Below, one piece after another: positions 1 through 10,519 of a stretch of 64,000 bases of DNA (position 1 is its first letter; every line of letters begins with the position of its first letter). The notes under the pieces are model-generated. The model saw nothing but the letters and a program-made list of their open reading frames with translations. It was not told the DNA's origin and made no database searches. Position numbers and translations under genes: made by a program. Source of the stretch: an uncultured Anaerolineae bacterium (GTDB taxonomy: Bacteria; Chloroflexota; Anaerolineae; Anaerolineales; Villigracilaceae); assembly GCA_937120535.1 (NCBI GenBank), contig CAKZJX010000038.1, positions 1 through 64,000 of the forward strand, given 5' to 3'.

Positions 1-243
1 AGAAAAATCTTCCGGGCTGCCTTCCCGGCTTCTGGACCACGCGAAAAACAGCGCGAGCGTTGCGCCAGGCGAGCGAGATCCTGGCCTCACTCGGCGTTCT
101 TCCCTTCGGGGTCGGCCTGTGCTTGGGATCCGGCCTCCACCCTGCCGTGCAACGCGAGTCGCATGGGAACCCAACACGTAGACCACAGAGCCTCCCCGTG
201 TCTTTGTGTCTCTGTGTGAAAAAATCCCCTTTTTATCCACTCC
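1..243. repeat. Dispersed intergenic repeat, copy 1 (probably continues left of the window)
   Basis: Shares 'ttctggaccacgc...aaaaacagcgcgagcgt.gcgccaggcgagcgagat..tggcctc.ct..gcgttcttcccttcggggtcggcctgtgcttgggatcc..cctccaccc...cacagagcc..cccgtgtctttgtgtctctgtgtgaaaaaat.cc' with 3491-3810. Confidence 0.9.
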
Positions 244-414
244 CTATTGAACAAGCCCACCGCCTGAGGGTTTGTTTAATAAGTCTCTTTGGATGGTACA
301 AAAATTGAGTGTGACTGTAACAAATTTGGAAGCTCAAAAGCCTGATGGCCACCTGAGCGTCCTCGAGGGGAGGCGGGCGGCCATGGACGAGAGAGAAATG
401 GTTGGGCTTGCTGG

Positions 415-2346
<1,932 letters not shown>

Positions 2347-2394
2347 TCAGCTTCCGGCTTGATGGGGAGGGAAGCCGATGTAAAAGCGTTATCG

Positions 2395-3375
2395 TTACAG
2401 GGAGGCCGGGCCGGCCTGCGGGCGCTCGAAGATCCGCTCCAGCCAGAGATGGATCTCGCGATAGTAAATGAAGGACGCCGCCAAAAGGGCGGTGGTGATA
2501 AAGGCATGGCCGGCAATGCCGACCAGGAGCATCCAAGAGTCATCGGGCGGTACGACCCACAGATAGTTCAACCCCTGGCCGATGATGAATACGGCTAGCA
2601 CGAACAGGCCACTGGAAGGCAGGGTGAAGCGCGCCAATCGCACCGCTGCATAGAGAGATCTCAGGGCGTTCTGCTGGTGCAGGTAAATGCCGTGTGGGGC
2701 AAAGAACAGGGGAATGAGCAACCATGCCCCGAAGAACAGCAATACCAACACTGCCGCCTGCATGATGGCTGGGCTAAACAGGCCGATCATGGCGAGCACT
2801 AGAAGGAGCGGAAAGCCCACCATCACCACCACCAGGGTGAACAGCAGCGACAGGGTGACCGTCTCCCACAGGGTGCGTCCCAAGAAGGGCTTCGCTCCTG
2901 GGCCGGCCACGATCTGCGACACCCAGTGGAAGTACAGACCACCGAGGATCCATCCTGCCGCCGTCAGCAAGGCCATCCAGCTGAGCAAGTCGGTCAGGGT
3001 GTGGACCTCGAGCCGGGCCGGCGGCCCGAAGGGGGTGAGGGCCGGCAGCTTAGCGGTCATCAAGCTGGAAATGCCAACCGGGTACGTGCGCAGCAAGGTC
3101 AATAGGTTGTAGCGCGCCAACCACTCCACGATCACCTGTCGAATGGCCTCGACCTGCTCGGCAGGGAGCGAGGCGCTATCGGTGAGCATCTGCTCGACCA
3201 TCGGCTGAAACAGCGATCGCACACTCAGCCGCGGCCCAAACCAGAGCAGCAAGTCCAAGACGAGCGGGAAGAGCATGGCCGGAAGATGGGCGGCGATCAG
3301 GTCAATGCCGCTCTTTATGGAAGATACAATGCCCGGCAGAGGGGGGAGAGGGGTGAGTTGGGGTTTGGGATCCAT
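2395..3375 (-). CDS. Multi-pass integral membrane protein of unknown function
   Basis: 326-aa ORF with several hydrophobic segments; intact ORF upstream of gyrB on the same strand. Confidence 0.75.
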   Translation of the reverse strand: MDPKPQLTPLPPLPGIVSSIKSGIDLIAAHLPAMLFPLVLDLLLWFGPRLSVRSLFQPMVEQMLTDSASLPAEQVEAIRQVIVEWLARYNLLTLLRTYPVGISSLMTAKLPALTPFGPPARLEVHTLTDLLSWMALLTAAGWILGGLYFHWVSQIVAGPGAKPFLGRTLWETVTLSLLFTLVVVMVGFPLLLVLAMIGLFSPAIMQAAVLVLLFFGAWLLIPLFFAPHGIYLHQQNALRSLYAAVRLARFTLPSSGLFVLAVFIIGQGLNYLWVVPPDDSWMLLVGIAGHAFITTALLAASFIYYREIHLWLERIFERPQAGPASL

Positions 3376-3490
3376 AACCAGTTAATTTTACCATACCCAA
3401 CCGCTGACCTTGCGCCGACGCCAATCTTTTACCAACTTTAGAACAATCACCCCGCGATTCTGCGATTTCTGGACCTTGGGGAAGTGGCGA

Positions 3491-3810
3491 AATTTAGGTT
3501 CGATAAACTCATGAGCAGGATAGCTGGAAAAACGCTGCTTGTGCCATGGACGTCGGTTGAAGCAGGACATCAAACGTTTCCAGGCTGCTTGCAAAGCTTC
3601 TGGACCACGCAACAAGAAAAACAGCGCGAGCGTCGCGCCAGGCGAGCGAGATCATGGCCTCGCTCAGCGTTCTTCCCTTCGGGGTCGGCCTGTGCTTGGG
3701 ATCCTGCCTCCACCCGCCGTGCCACGCGACTCACATGGGAACACGTAGATCACAGAGCCTTCCCGCGTCTTTGTGTCTCTGTGTGAAAAAATTCCCGTTT
3801 TATCCACTCC
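3491..3810. repeat. Dispersed intergenic repeat, copy 2 (longest complete copy)
   Basis: Left part matches 15594-15710, central and right parts match 1-243; contains hairpin GCGCGA-GCG-TCGCGC at 3624-3638. Confidence 0.9.
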
Positions 3811-3824
3811 GACCTTGGACGAAT

Positions 3825-3854
3825 TTGTCAATTTGGCTCACTATGAGGTAGAAT
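3825..3854 (+). promoter_or_regulatory. Candidate sigma70-type promoter for tRNA-Arg
   Basis: TTGTCA (3825-3830), 18-nt spacer, TAGAAT (3849-3854), just upstream of the tRNA at 3865. Confidence 0.6.
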
Positions 3855-3864
3855 CATCGTGCTT

Positions 3865-3936
3865 GCCCCCGTAGCTCAGTGGATAGAGCGTCGGCCTCCG
3901 GAGCCGAAGAGGACAGTTCGAGTCTGTCCGGGGGTA
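3865..3936 (+). tRNA. tRNA-Arg (anticodon CCG)
   Basis: Cloverleaf read by eye: acceptor GCCCCCG/CGGGGGT, D-arm GCTCAGTGGATAGAGC, anticodon arm TCGGC-CTCCGGA-GCCGA, T-arm GACAG-TTCGAGT-CTGTC; CCA not encoded. Confidence 0.93.
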
Positions 3937-3946
3937 CTGTAATGAA

Positions 3947-3977
3947 ACGGCCTCCGGGCGCTCGCCTCGGAGGCCGT
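3947..3977. terminator. Hairpin between convergent tRNA-Arg and metK, likely bidirectional terminator
   Basis: Perfect 10-bp stem ACGGCCTCCG / CGGAGGCCGT, 11-nt loop; T-tract weak on both sides. Confidence 0.6.
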
Positions 3978-3989
3978 GGCGTTGTTGGG

Positions 3990-5201
3990 TCACAGGCCGG
4001 CGGCCCGGCGCAGGGCTTCGGCCCGATTGGTTTCTTCCCAGGGGAAGAGGACATCATCGCGCCCGAAGTGGCCGTAGGTGGCCGTCTTGCGGTAAATGGG
4101 CCGGCGCAGATTGAGATCGTGAATAATGGCGCCTGGCCGCAGGTCAAAGTACTCATCGATCAGGACTGCGATCCTCTCGTCGGGGATCTTCCCCGTGCCG
4201 AAGGTCTCGACGTTGATGGAGAGCGGGCGCGCAACCCCGATGGCATAGGCCACCTGGATCTCGCAGCGATCGGCCAGGCCGGCGGCGACCACGTTCTTGG
4301 CCACCCAGCGCGCGGCATAGGCCGCCGAGCGATCCACCTTGGTCGGATCCTTACCGCTAAAGCAACCGCCGCCGTGGCGCCCCATGCTGCCGTAGGTATC
4401 CACCATGATTTTGCGGCCGGTCACGCCGGCATCCCCCTGGGGCCCCCCGATCACAAAGCGGCCGGTCGGGTTGACATAGATCTTCATGTTCTCGTCTACC
4501 ATGCCGTCGGGAATGGTGGGTAGAATGACGTGCTCGATGATCTGCTCACGGATGTCGGCCTGAGAGATATCGGGCGCGTGTTGGGTCGAGACCAACACCG
4601 TATCCACGCGCTTGGGCTTGCCATACGAATATTCTACCGTCACTTGGGTCTTTCCATCTGGACGCAGCCATGGCAAGGCACCGCTCTTACGCACCTCGGC
4701 TAGACGACGGCTGAGCTTATGGGCCAGGTAGATGGGCATTGGCATCAGGGTGGGCGTCTCATTGCAGGCAAAGCCAAACATCATTCCTTGATCGCCGGCC
4801 CCGATGGCCTCCACTTCGGCCTCGCTCATCTCGCCGGTCTTGGCCTCCAGGGCTTTGTCCACCCCCATGGCAATGTCGCCCGACTGTTTGGCGATGGCCA
4901 CCAACACCCCACACGTGTTGCCATCCAACCCCTTCTCGTTGTCATCGTAGCCGATCTCGAGGATTGTATTGCGCACCAGCTCATCGAAATTGATGTTGGC
5001 GCGGGTAGTGATCTCGCCGAGCAGTATGACGAAGCCAGTCTTAGCGGCGGTTTCACAGGCCACACGCGAGTAGGGGTCCTGCTCCAGGCAGGCATCCAGC
5101 ACGGCATCCGAAATCTGATCGCAGATCTTGTCTGGATGCCCTTCGGTCACCGACTCAGAGGTGAACAGCAATTTGGGGGAAGTCATGAAGGTAGTGCTCA
5201 T
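3990..5201 (-). CDS. metK: S-adenosylmethionine synthetase
   Basis: [88 protein letters not shown]. Confidence 0.98.
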   Translation of the reverse strand: MSTTFMTSPKLLFTSESVTEGHPDKICDQISDAVLDACLEQDPYSRVACETAAKTGFVILLGEITTRANINFDELVRNTILEIGYDDNEKGLDGNTCGVLVAIAKQSGDIAMGVDKALEAKTGEMSEAEVEAIGAGDQGMMFGFACNETPTLMPMPIYLAHKLSRRLAEVRKSGALPWLRPDGKTQVTVEYSYGKPKRVDTVLVSTQHAPDISQADIREQIIEHVILPTIPDGMVDENMKIYVNPTGRFVIGGPQGDAGVTGRKIMVDTYGSMGRHGGGCFSGKDPTKVDRSAAYAARWVAKNVVAAGLADRCEIQVAYAIGVARPLSINVETFGTGKIPDERIAVLIDEYFDLRPGAIIHDLNLRRPIYRKTATYGHFGRDDVLFPWEETNRAEALRRAAGL

Positions 5202-5231
5202 TTAGATCGGATCTCCTTTGAATGAAAATGA

Positions 5232-5263
5232 AATTGCCCCTCCGGACACGCGAAAGGGCAATT
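5232..5263 (-). terminator. Intrinsic terminator of the SAM riboswitch expression platform
   Basis: On the minus strand AATTGCCC...GGGGCAATTT followed by CATTTTCATT, between the aptamer and metK. Confidence 0.7.
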
Positions 5264-5284
5264 GCTCGTACAAGCACGGCTGCC

Positions 5285-5426
5285 CTCTCATCTTCCAGAC
5301 ATCCGTCTGCCGGAATTGGCACCGTGGTTTGGTCTGCTAGTCGCACCGATACGACAGGAGACTAGACGACCAAACCCGGTTGTCGAGGCTTCACAGGGCC
5401 GGTCCCTCCGCCTCTCTGGATAAGAG
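5285..5426 (-). ncRNA. SAM-I (S-box) riboswitch aptamer upstream of metK
   Basis: Minus strand CTCTTATCCAGAGAGGCGGAGGGACCGGCCCTGTGAAGCCTCGACAACCGGG...CACGGTGCCAATTCCGGCAGACGG...GATGAGAG: canonical S-box conserved blocks with closing P1 CTCTTATC/GATGAGAG. Confidence 0.95.
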
Positions 5427-5502
5427 TTGCCGTTTGGGGCTATGCGATTGGCGATCGTTATACCACAGAGAGAGAGGAGCGTCAATTGAAAAATGGTTCG
5501 GA

Positions 5503-5625
5503 TAACCACAGATGGCCCAGATTGCTCGGGGTTCCCCTTTGCCAAAGATTGCAGATTACACCAATTGACCCGCTATCTGCGCTAAATTCGTGTAATCTGT
5601 GCGATCTGTGCAATCTGTGACACCT
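5503..5625. repeat. 'atctgtg'-type intergenic element with inverted and tandem sub-repeats
   Basis: AGATTGCAGATTACAC (5546-5561) inverted against GTGTAATCTGTGCGATCT (from 5590); tandem 'gtgtaatctgtgcgatctgtgcaatctgtg'. Confidence 0.7.
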
Positions 5626-5708
5626 CATCTCAAGACATCAAATTCAGGTAAGAATTATCCACATAAATCCTTCCATACTGTATAATCCCCCACCAACGGC
5701 GGCAAACC

Positions 5709-6146
5709 ATGGACTTCCTACAGCGCCTCCTCTACGCCCTGACCGAATTACACCCCATTCACCCGATGATGGTACACTTCCCCATCGGCCTGACCGGCGG
5801 GGCAACCTTCTTTATGCTCCTCGCCCTGTGGCGCAAACACTCCCTCCTAGAACAGATCGCCTTTGCCAATTTAGCCCTCTCCGTTCCGGGAACCCTCGTC
5901 GCCGGCCTCACCGGCCTGATGGACAACGCCCGCAACTACGATGGACAAGCGCCGAATGTGGAGGCCAAGATCGGACTAGCGATCGTCCTGCTCCTGCTCA
6001 CGACCCTCACCGTCCTGCTCCGCTGGCGCACCCCTACCCTGTTCACCTCACCGTTCAAGCCCTTCTACGTTGCCGCCTACTTCTTGAGCTTTGGCCTAGC
6101 GATTGTGCTGGCGTTTCTAGGCGGCATCATCCTGTATGGATTTTAG
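5709..6146 (+). CDS. DUF2231-type small membrane protein
   Basis: ELHPIHPMMVHFPIGLTGGATFFMLLAL motif plus four TM segments; TATAAT at 5681-5686 upstream. Confidence 0.85.
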   Translation: MDFLQRLLYALTELHPIHPMMVHFPIGLTGGATFFMLLALWRKHSLLEQIAFANLALSVPGTLVAGLTGLMDNARNYDGQAPNVEAKIGLAIVLLLLTTLTVLLRWRTPTLFTSPFKPFYVAAYFLSFGLAIVLAFLGGIILYGF

Positions 6147-6155
6147 GAGATCATC

Positions 6156-6650
6156 ATGACCACAATCCGTCTGATCCTGCTTTTCGGCGTGGCGATCTTC
6201 TTGATCGGCTGTGGGCCAGTCGCTGCTCCTCTGCCGACGGACCTCCCGACCCTTCCCCCACCTACCCCTACGTCGCCTCCGACTTCCCTCCCCCCCACTG
6301 AACCGCCGGCCCCAACAGCCACTCCCCCACCCACCGAGACACCCACGACCCAAAGTGCGCCGGCCGGCGGCGGGGTGAGCTTTGCCAACGACGTATATCC
6401 CATCCTGCGCAGCCGTTGTCTCAACTGCCACGGTGGCGAACGCATTTCCGAAGGCCTCTCGGTGGCGACATACGAAGCCTTGATGGCCGGCTCCAAAAAC
6501 GGGCCGGTCCTCCTGCCTGGCGACCCGCAAAACAGCGAGCTGGTCCAAGTGATCGTCTCGGGCGAAATGCCCAAACGCGGACCCAAACTCACCCCTCAAC
6601 AAATCCAGATCATCATTGACTGGATCACCCAAGGCGCGCCGAACAACTAA
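6156..6650 (+). CDS. Lipoprotein with P/T-rich linker and c-type cytochrome domain
   Basis: Lipobox-like LIGCG, P/T-rich spacer, heme motif SRCLNCHGG; LLPGDPQNSELVQVI...GEMPKRGPKLTPQQIQIIIDWITQGAP typical of planctomycete-type cytochrome domains. Confidence 0.85.
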   Translation: MTTIRLILLFGVAIFLIGCGPVAAPLPTDLPTLPPPTPTSPPTSLPPTEPPAPTATPPPTETPTTQSAPAGGGVSFANDVYPILRSRCLNCHGGERISEGLSVATYEALMAGSKNGPVLLPGDPQNSELVQVIVSGEMPKRGPKLTPQQIQIIIDWITQGAPNN

Positions 6651-7072
6651 GCCCTATCTCCCTTCAACTTTTTATACGCCCCCTCCCAGGGCCGGCCCAA
6701 GCGGTGATGTTCCGATACTCGCACCTTGCTTAACTTCTGGGCGATCTGGGGCAAAAGCGTTGCCACGGTTCCCCAATCCTCGCTCAGGACAGCCTCCTTC
6801 ATCTTTTGAGCAGCTATCCCAGCCCACATCCAATCGCGGCGAAAACGATCGGCCCTCAGCCAATAATCGCGCTTCTCCCAGGCGGCCACCGTGGCATCAA
6901 TACCAGCCGCAATCGTAGAGAGCGCCAAAGCGATGAATGCCGCCAGATCGCGTGCATCTGGCGTCGGCTGATTCTGGCGCGCCAACTCACGAAGGGCAAT
7001 CACAATAGCTTTGGTAAGGCGGGTGCGTTCCTTGCCCGCCGAATCGGGATTAATCACTCGACCCACAACCAA
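6647..7072 (-). CDS. Conserved-looking hypothetical protein
   Basis: 141-aa ORF in the gap between flanking genes, no stronger competing ORF. Confidence 0.6.
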   Translation of the reverse strand: MVVGRVINPDSAGKERTRLTKAIVIALRELARQNQPTPDARDLAAFIALALSTIAAGIDATVAAWEKRDYWLRADRFRRDWMWAGIAAQKMKEAVLSEDWGTVATLLPQIAQKLSKVRVSEHHRLGRPWEGAYKKLKGDRA

Positions 7073-7206
7073 CTCCTAGAAGAGAATGGCCGGCCCAGCG
7101 CACCGTTGCCGGCGAAACGAGGCGAGATTATACCCGAAATCGGGCGAAGCGCCCCGCCCTTCCCGTGTCCCGAATCGATCACCTCCAAGAGTGGCCCATT
7201 CACGTC

Positions 7207-8169
7207 CTAACCCCTGAACAGATTCGATACAAAGAACCACACATTTGCTGGACGTTCGGCCAAGCGGCGCATAAAATACGGATACCAATGCGTCCCAAAC
7301 GGCACATATACCCGCACCGGATACCCGTCCCTCGCCAACGCCTCCTGCAAATCGCGCCGAATGCCATAGAGCATCTGAAACTCCATCCCGTCCTTGGGCA
7401 GACCGACCTTCTTGGCGTACGCTAGGGCAAACTGAATGCGCTTCTCATCATGAGTGGCGATGGCCGGAATGGGCGGAAGTCGCCCGTCCTTGCTCTCGCG
7501 CGTCCCCTCCGCCAACGAAGCATCAATCAACAAACGGGTTAGCAGATCAAAGTTGGCGTCCACATCGGCCTTCTTGGGAAAGGCAATCTGAGGCGGTTCC
7601 TTATACGCCCCTTTCACCAAACGAATGCGCGTCTTCTTGGCCAGCAAATTCTTCGTATCGGCCTCAGCCCGATAGAGATAGGATTGGATCACCATCCCTA
7701 CCGTATCATTGGTAAACCCCAAATCTAGCATCGCCTGATGCAGATTTAGCGTCATATCGGTATAGGGCGAGTCCTCCATATCAATCCGCACAAAGTTGCG
7801 ATGCTCTTTGGCCCGCTGCAGAATACGCCGCAAATTATCGCGGCAGATCGACTCATCCAGCCCCATCCCGATCTGGGTCAACTTGATGGACACATTCGAT
7901 CGCACGCCGGCGCGGTCGATCTCATCCAAAATATCCAAGATGGCTTCGGTAGCCTGAGAGGCCTCCTCAATCGTAGAGGTATGTTCACCGAGATGATCGA
8001 GAGTAGCGTTGATCCCTTTGGCGTTCAACTCGCGCACCACGCGAATAGCATCTTCAACGCGTTCGCCGGCGATGAAGCGCGAGGCCGCCTTCCACGATAC
8101 CGACCAGCGAGTGATCATGCGTTGTGCCCAAGACGCTTTTGAGAGATAGATCAAGAAGGAACGCAGCAT
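7207..8169 (-). CDS. Proline dehydrogenase
   Basis: GINATLDHLGEHTSTIEEA; SIKLTQIGMGLD; VRIDMEDSPYTDMTLNL; RLVKGAYKEPPQIAFPKKADVDANF; YVPFGTHWYPYFMRRLAERPANVWFF. Confidence 0.95.
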   Translation of the reverse strand: MLRSFLIYLSKASWAQRMITRWSVSWKAASRFIAGERVEDAIRVVRELNAKGINATLDHLGEHTSTIEEASQATEAILDILDEIDRAGVRSNVSIKLTQIGMGLDESICRDNLRRILQRAKEHRNFVRIDMEDSPYTDMTLNLHQAMLDLGFTNDTVGMVIQSYLYRAEADTKNLLAKKTRIRLVKGAYKEPPQIAFPKKADVDANFDLLTRLLIDASLAEGTRESKDGRLPPIPAIATHDEKRIQFALAYAKKVGLPKDGMEFQMLYGIRRDLQEALARDGYPVRVYVPFGTHWYPYFMRRLAERPANVWFFVSNLFRG

Positions 8170-8294
8170 AGCCTCTTCCTTGGTCGTAGAGTTTCACCTT
8201 TTGCCCTTCTCCGCCCTTTCATAATATTGTAGCACAACTCCTTCGGATAGATTATGTTATACTTTTTCATGACATTCGTCACCCTTTCAACCTC

Positions 8295-9791
8295 ATGAGA
8301 AGTCGCAACCTATCCTTTCTCCTTCGCATCATCTCGGTGGTCTTCCTGAGCGCCGCCGTGATCTTAACCATCCTCTCGCTGGTGAATTACAGCCAACAGC
8401 GCGCCAACTACCCGGCCGGCATGACCATCGCTGGCGTGCCCGTAGGAGGGCTGACGCCGCAGCAAGCCTCTCAGCGCGTCCTGCAGGTGTACACCTCGCC
8501 GATCGTACTCCAATACGCCGGCTCCCTCATCCTGCTCTCGCCAGAGCAGATCGGCTTTCAGATCAACATCGAATCGATGATCGCCGCAGCCGATCTGGTG
8601 CGCACCGGCTCCCCCTTCTGGCAGGGCTTCTGGGACTACTTGTGGAACCGCTCCCCAGCCCCGGCAGACATCCCCCTGGTCGCCGACTTCCCCGAAGCCC
8701 GCTTGCGCGACTACCTACAAAATGAGATCGCTGCCCGCTACGATCAACTGCCCTCCCCCTCCCAGCCCATCCCTGGCACAGTCAACTTCCAACCTGGCTC
8801 TCCAGGACAAACCCTAGACATCGAGCGTGCCATCCCGCTGATCGAAGACGCCCTGCGCTCGCCCACCAACCGCACCGTGGCCCTCGTCGCCCTGCGCACC
8901 ACACCGGCACGTCCTAGCCTACAAAGCCTAGAAGTTCTGCTCAAACAGATCATCCAACTCTCCGGCTTCGATGGCGTAATTGGTCTCTACCTGCTCGATC
9001 TGCAGAACGGCCAGGAGATTCACTTCGCCCAAGACCGCGGCCGGCCCCTTCCCACCCAGCCTGACGTGGCCTTCACCGCCTCTAGCGTGGCCAAAATCCC
9101 GATCATGGTGGCCTACTTCACTGAATTTGGCGAAGCAGCGCTCACCCCTGAGACCACTGAAGCCAAGATCGACATGATCCGCCGCTCCGAGAACCCGCCG
9201 GCCGACAAATTCATGCGCGCCCTAGGAGAAACTCGGGGCCCCTTGCTGGTCACTGAAAAAATGAAAGCCCTCGGCCTGGAAAACACCTTCATAGCCGGCT
9301 ACTTCTACCCCGGCGCACCCCTGCTGCGCGTCATCCGTACCCCGGCCAACTCCCGCTCCGATGTTATCACCAACCCCGACCCCTACAACCAAACCACGCC
9401 CTCCGACATCGGCATGCTGCTCGAAGACCTCTACCACTGCGCCGAAAACGGTGGCGGCGCCCTGGTAGCCGTCTTCCCGACCACCATCAATCGCCAGGTT
9501 TGCCGTCAAATGATCGACATCCTGGTCCAAGACAAACTCGGTGCGCTTCTCCAGGCCGGCCTGCCCGAAGGAACGCGCTTCGCCCACAAACACGGCTGGG
9601 TTACCAACCCAACCACCGGTGTCATTGACAACGTGAGCGATGCCGGCATCGTCTACACCCCCGGCGGAAACTACATCCTGGTCGTCTTCACCTACCATCC
9701 AGTACAGATCATCTGGGACACCATGGCCAATCCCCTCTTTGCGCAACTCTCGCAAGCCGTCTATAACTACTTCAATATCCCCACTCCTTGA
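8295..9791 (+). CDS. Exported beta-lactamase/DD-peptidase-like serine hydrolase with N-terminal VanW/PG-binding-like domain
   Basis: Signal anchor; GMTIAGVPVGGLTPQQASQRVLQVY; TASSVAKIPIMVAYF (SxxK); HKHGWVTN (KHG/KTG-like); -10-like TATACT at 8258. Confidence 0.85.
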   Translation: MRSRNLSFLLRIISVVFLSAAVILTILSLVNYSQQRANYPAGMTIAGVPVGGLTPQQASQRVLQVYTSPIVLQYAGSLILLSPEQIGFQINIESMIAAADLVRTGSPFWQGFWDYLWNRSPAPADIPLVADFPEARLRDYLQNEIAARYDQLPSPSQPIPGTVNFQPGSPGQTLDIERAIPLIEDALRSPTNRTVALVALRTTPARPSLQSLEVLLKQIIQLSGFDGVIGLYLLDLQNGQEIHFAQDRGRPLPTQPDVAFTASSVAKIPIMVAYFTEFGEAALTPETTEAKIDMIRRSENPPADKFMRALGETRGPLLVTEKMKALGLENTFIAGYFYPGAPLLRVIRTPANSRSDVITNPDPYNQTTPSDIGMLLEDLYHCAENGGGALVAVFPTTINRQVCRQMIDILVQDKLGALLQAGLPEGTRFAHKHGWVTNPTTGVIDNVSDAGIVYTPGGNYILVVFTYHPVQIIWDTMANPLFAQLSQAVYNYFNIPTP

Positions 9792-9812
9792 TCCCAACCC
9801 CGGATCGTCTCT

Positions 9813-10511
9813 ATGAGCGTCCTCGGACTATATCGTCTGCAACAAATCGACACCCAAATTGACCAAGCACGCGTCCGTCTGGAGGCCATTCGCTCTACCC
9901 TAGAGAACGACCAAGAACGTCGCGCAGCCGCCGACCGCTTGGCCATGGCCAAGACCACCCTGCGTGAGGCCGAGCGTGCCCAACGTCAAGCCGAGGCCGA
10001 AGTCCAATCCCAACGCATCAAACTTGAGCAGGCAGAAACCAGCCTCTACAGCGGAACGATCCGCAACCCCAAAGAACTGCAGGATTTACAAAAAGACGTT
10101 ATCTCCCTGAAAAAACACCTAGTCACCCTCGAAGATCGCCTCCTCGACGCCATGCTGGCCTGTGAGTCGGCTGCTGCAGCCCTCGACACGGCGCGGGCTG
10201 CGCACGCCCAAGTTGAGGCACGCTTCAACGAACAAAGCCGCCATCTGCTCGAAGAACAACAAACCTTGCTCCACACCCTAGAGCGCCTCCAGGCCGAGCG
10301 CAAGGCCGCAGAAGCGTCCATCAACGCCTCCTTGCTCGATGAATATCATGCCTTGCGTCGTGAAAAGCGCGGCTTGGCTGTGGTGCTGATCCGCGACGGC
10401 GCCTGCTCCGCCTGCGGCGCAACCCTCACCCCTGCTCAGCAACAAGTGGTTCGCTCTGCGCGCAAGATCCTTCGCTGCCCCACCTGTGGTCGCATCCTGT
10501 TTGCTGATTGA
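9813..10511 (+). CDS. Coiled-coil protein with C-terminal C4 zinc ribbon
   Basis: Long helical region; GACSACGATLTPAQQQVVRSARKILRCPTCGRILF. Confidence 0.88.
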   Translation: MSVLGLYRLQQIDTQIDQARVRLEAIRSTLENDQERRAAADRLAMAKTTLREAERAQRQAEAEVQSQRIKLEQAETSLYSGTIRNPKELQDLQKDVISLKKHLVTLEDRLLDAMLACESAAAALDTARAAHAQVEARFNEQSRHLLEEQQTLLHTLERLQAERKAAEASINASLLDEYHALRREKRGLAVVLIRDGACSACGATLTPAQQQVVRSARKILRCPTCGRILFAD

Positions 10512-10519
10512 GAACCGCC

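Noticed and set aside
3654-3851. Short ORFs within the repeats (60-308 and 3654-3851) sharing 'LPFGVGLCLGS'
   Set aside because: Similarity is explained by the DNA repeat; reading frames diverge around indels and copy 3 deletes the region, so coding function is not supported.
3984-4523. ORF 3879-4523 on the plus strand overlapping tRNA-Arg and metK
   Set aside because: Runs through the tRNA and antisense to metK; not credible as a gene.
6241-6360. C/T-rich low-complexity DNA (also near 56930-57000)
   Set aside because: Encodes the P/T-rich linkers of two lipoproteins; explained by coding sequence.
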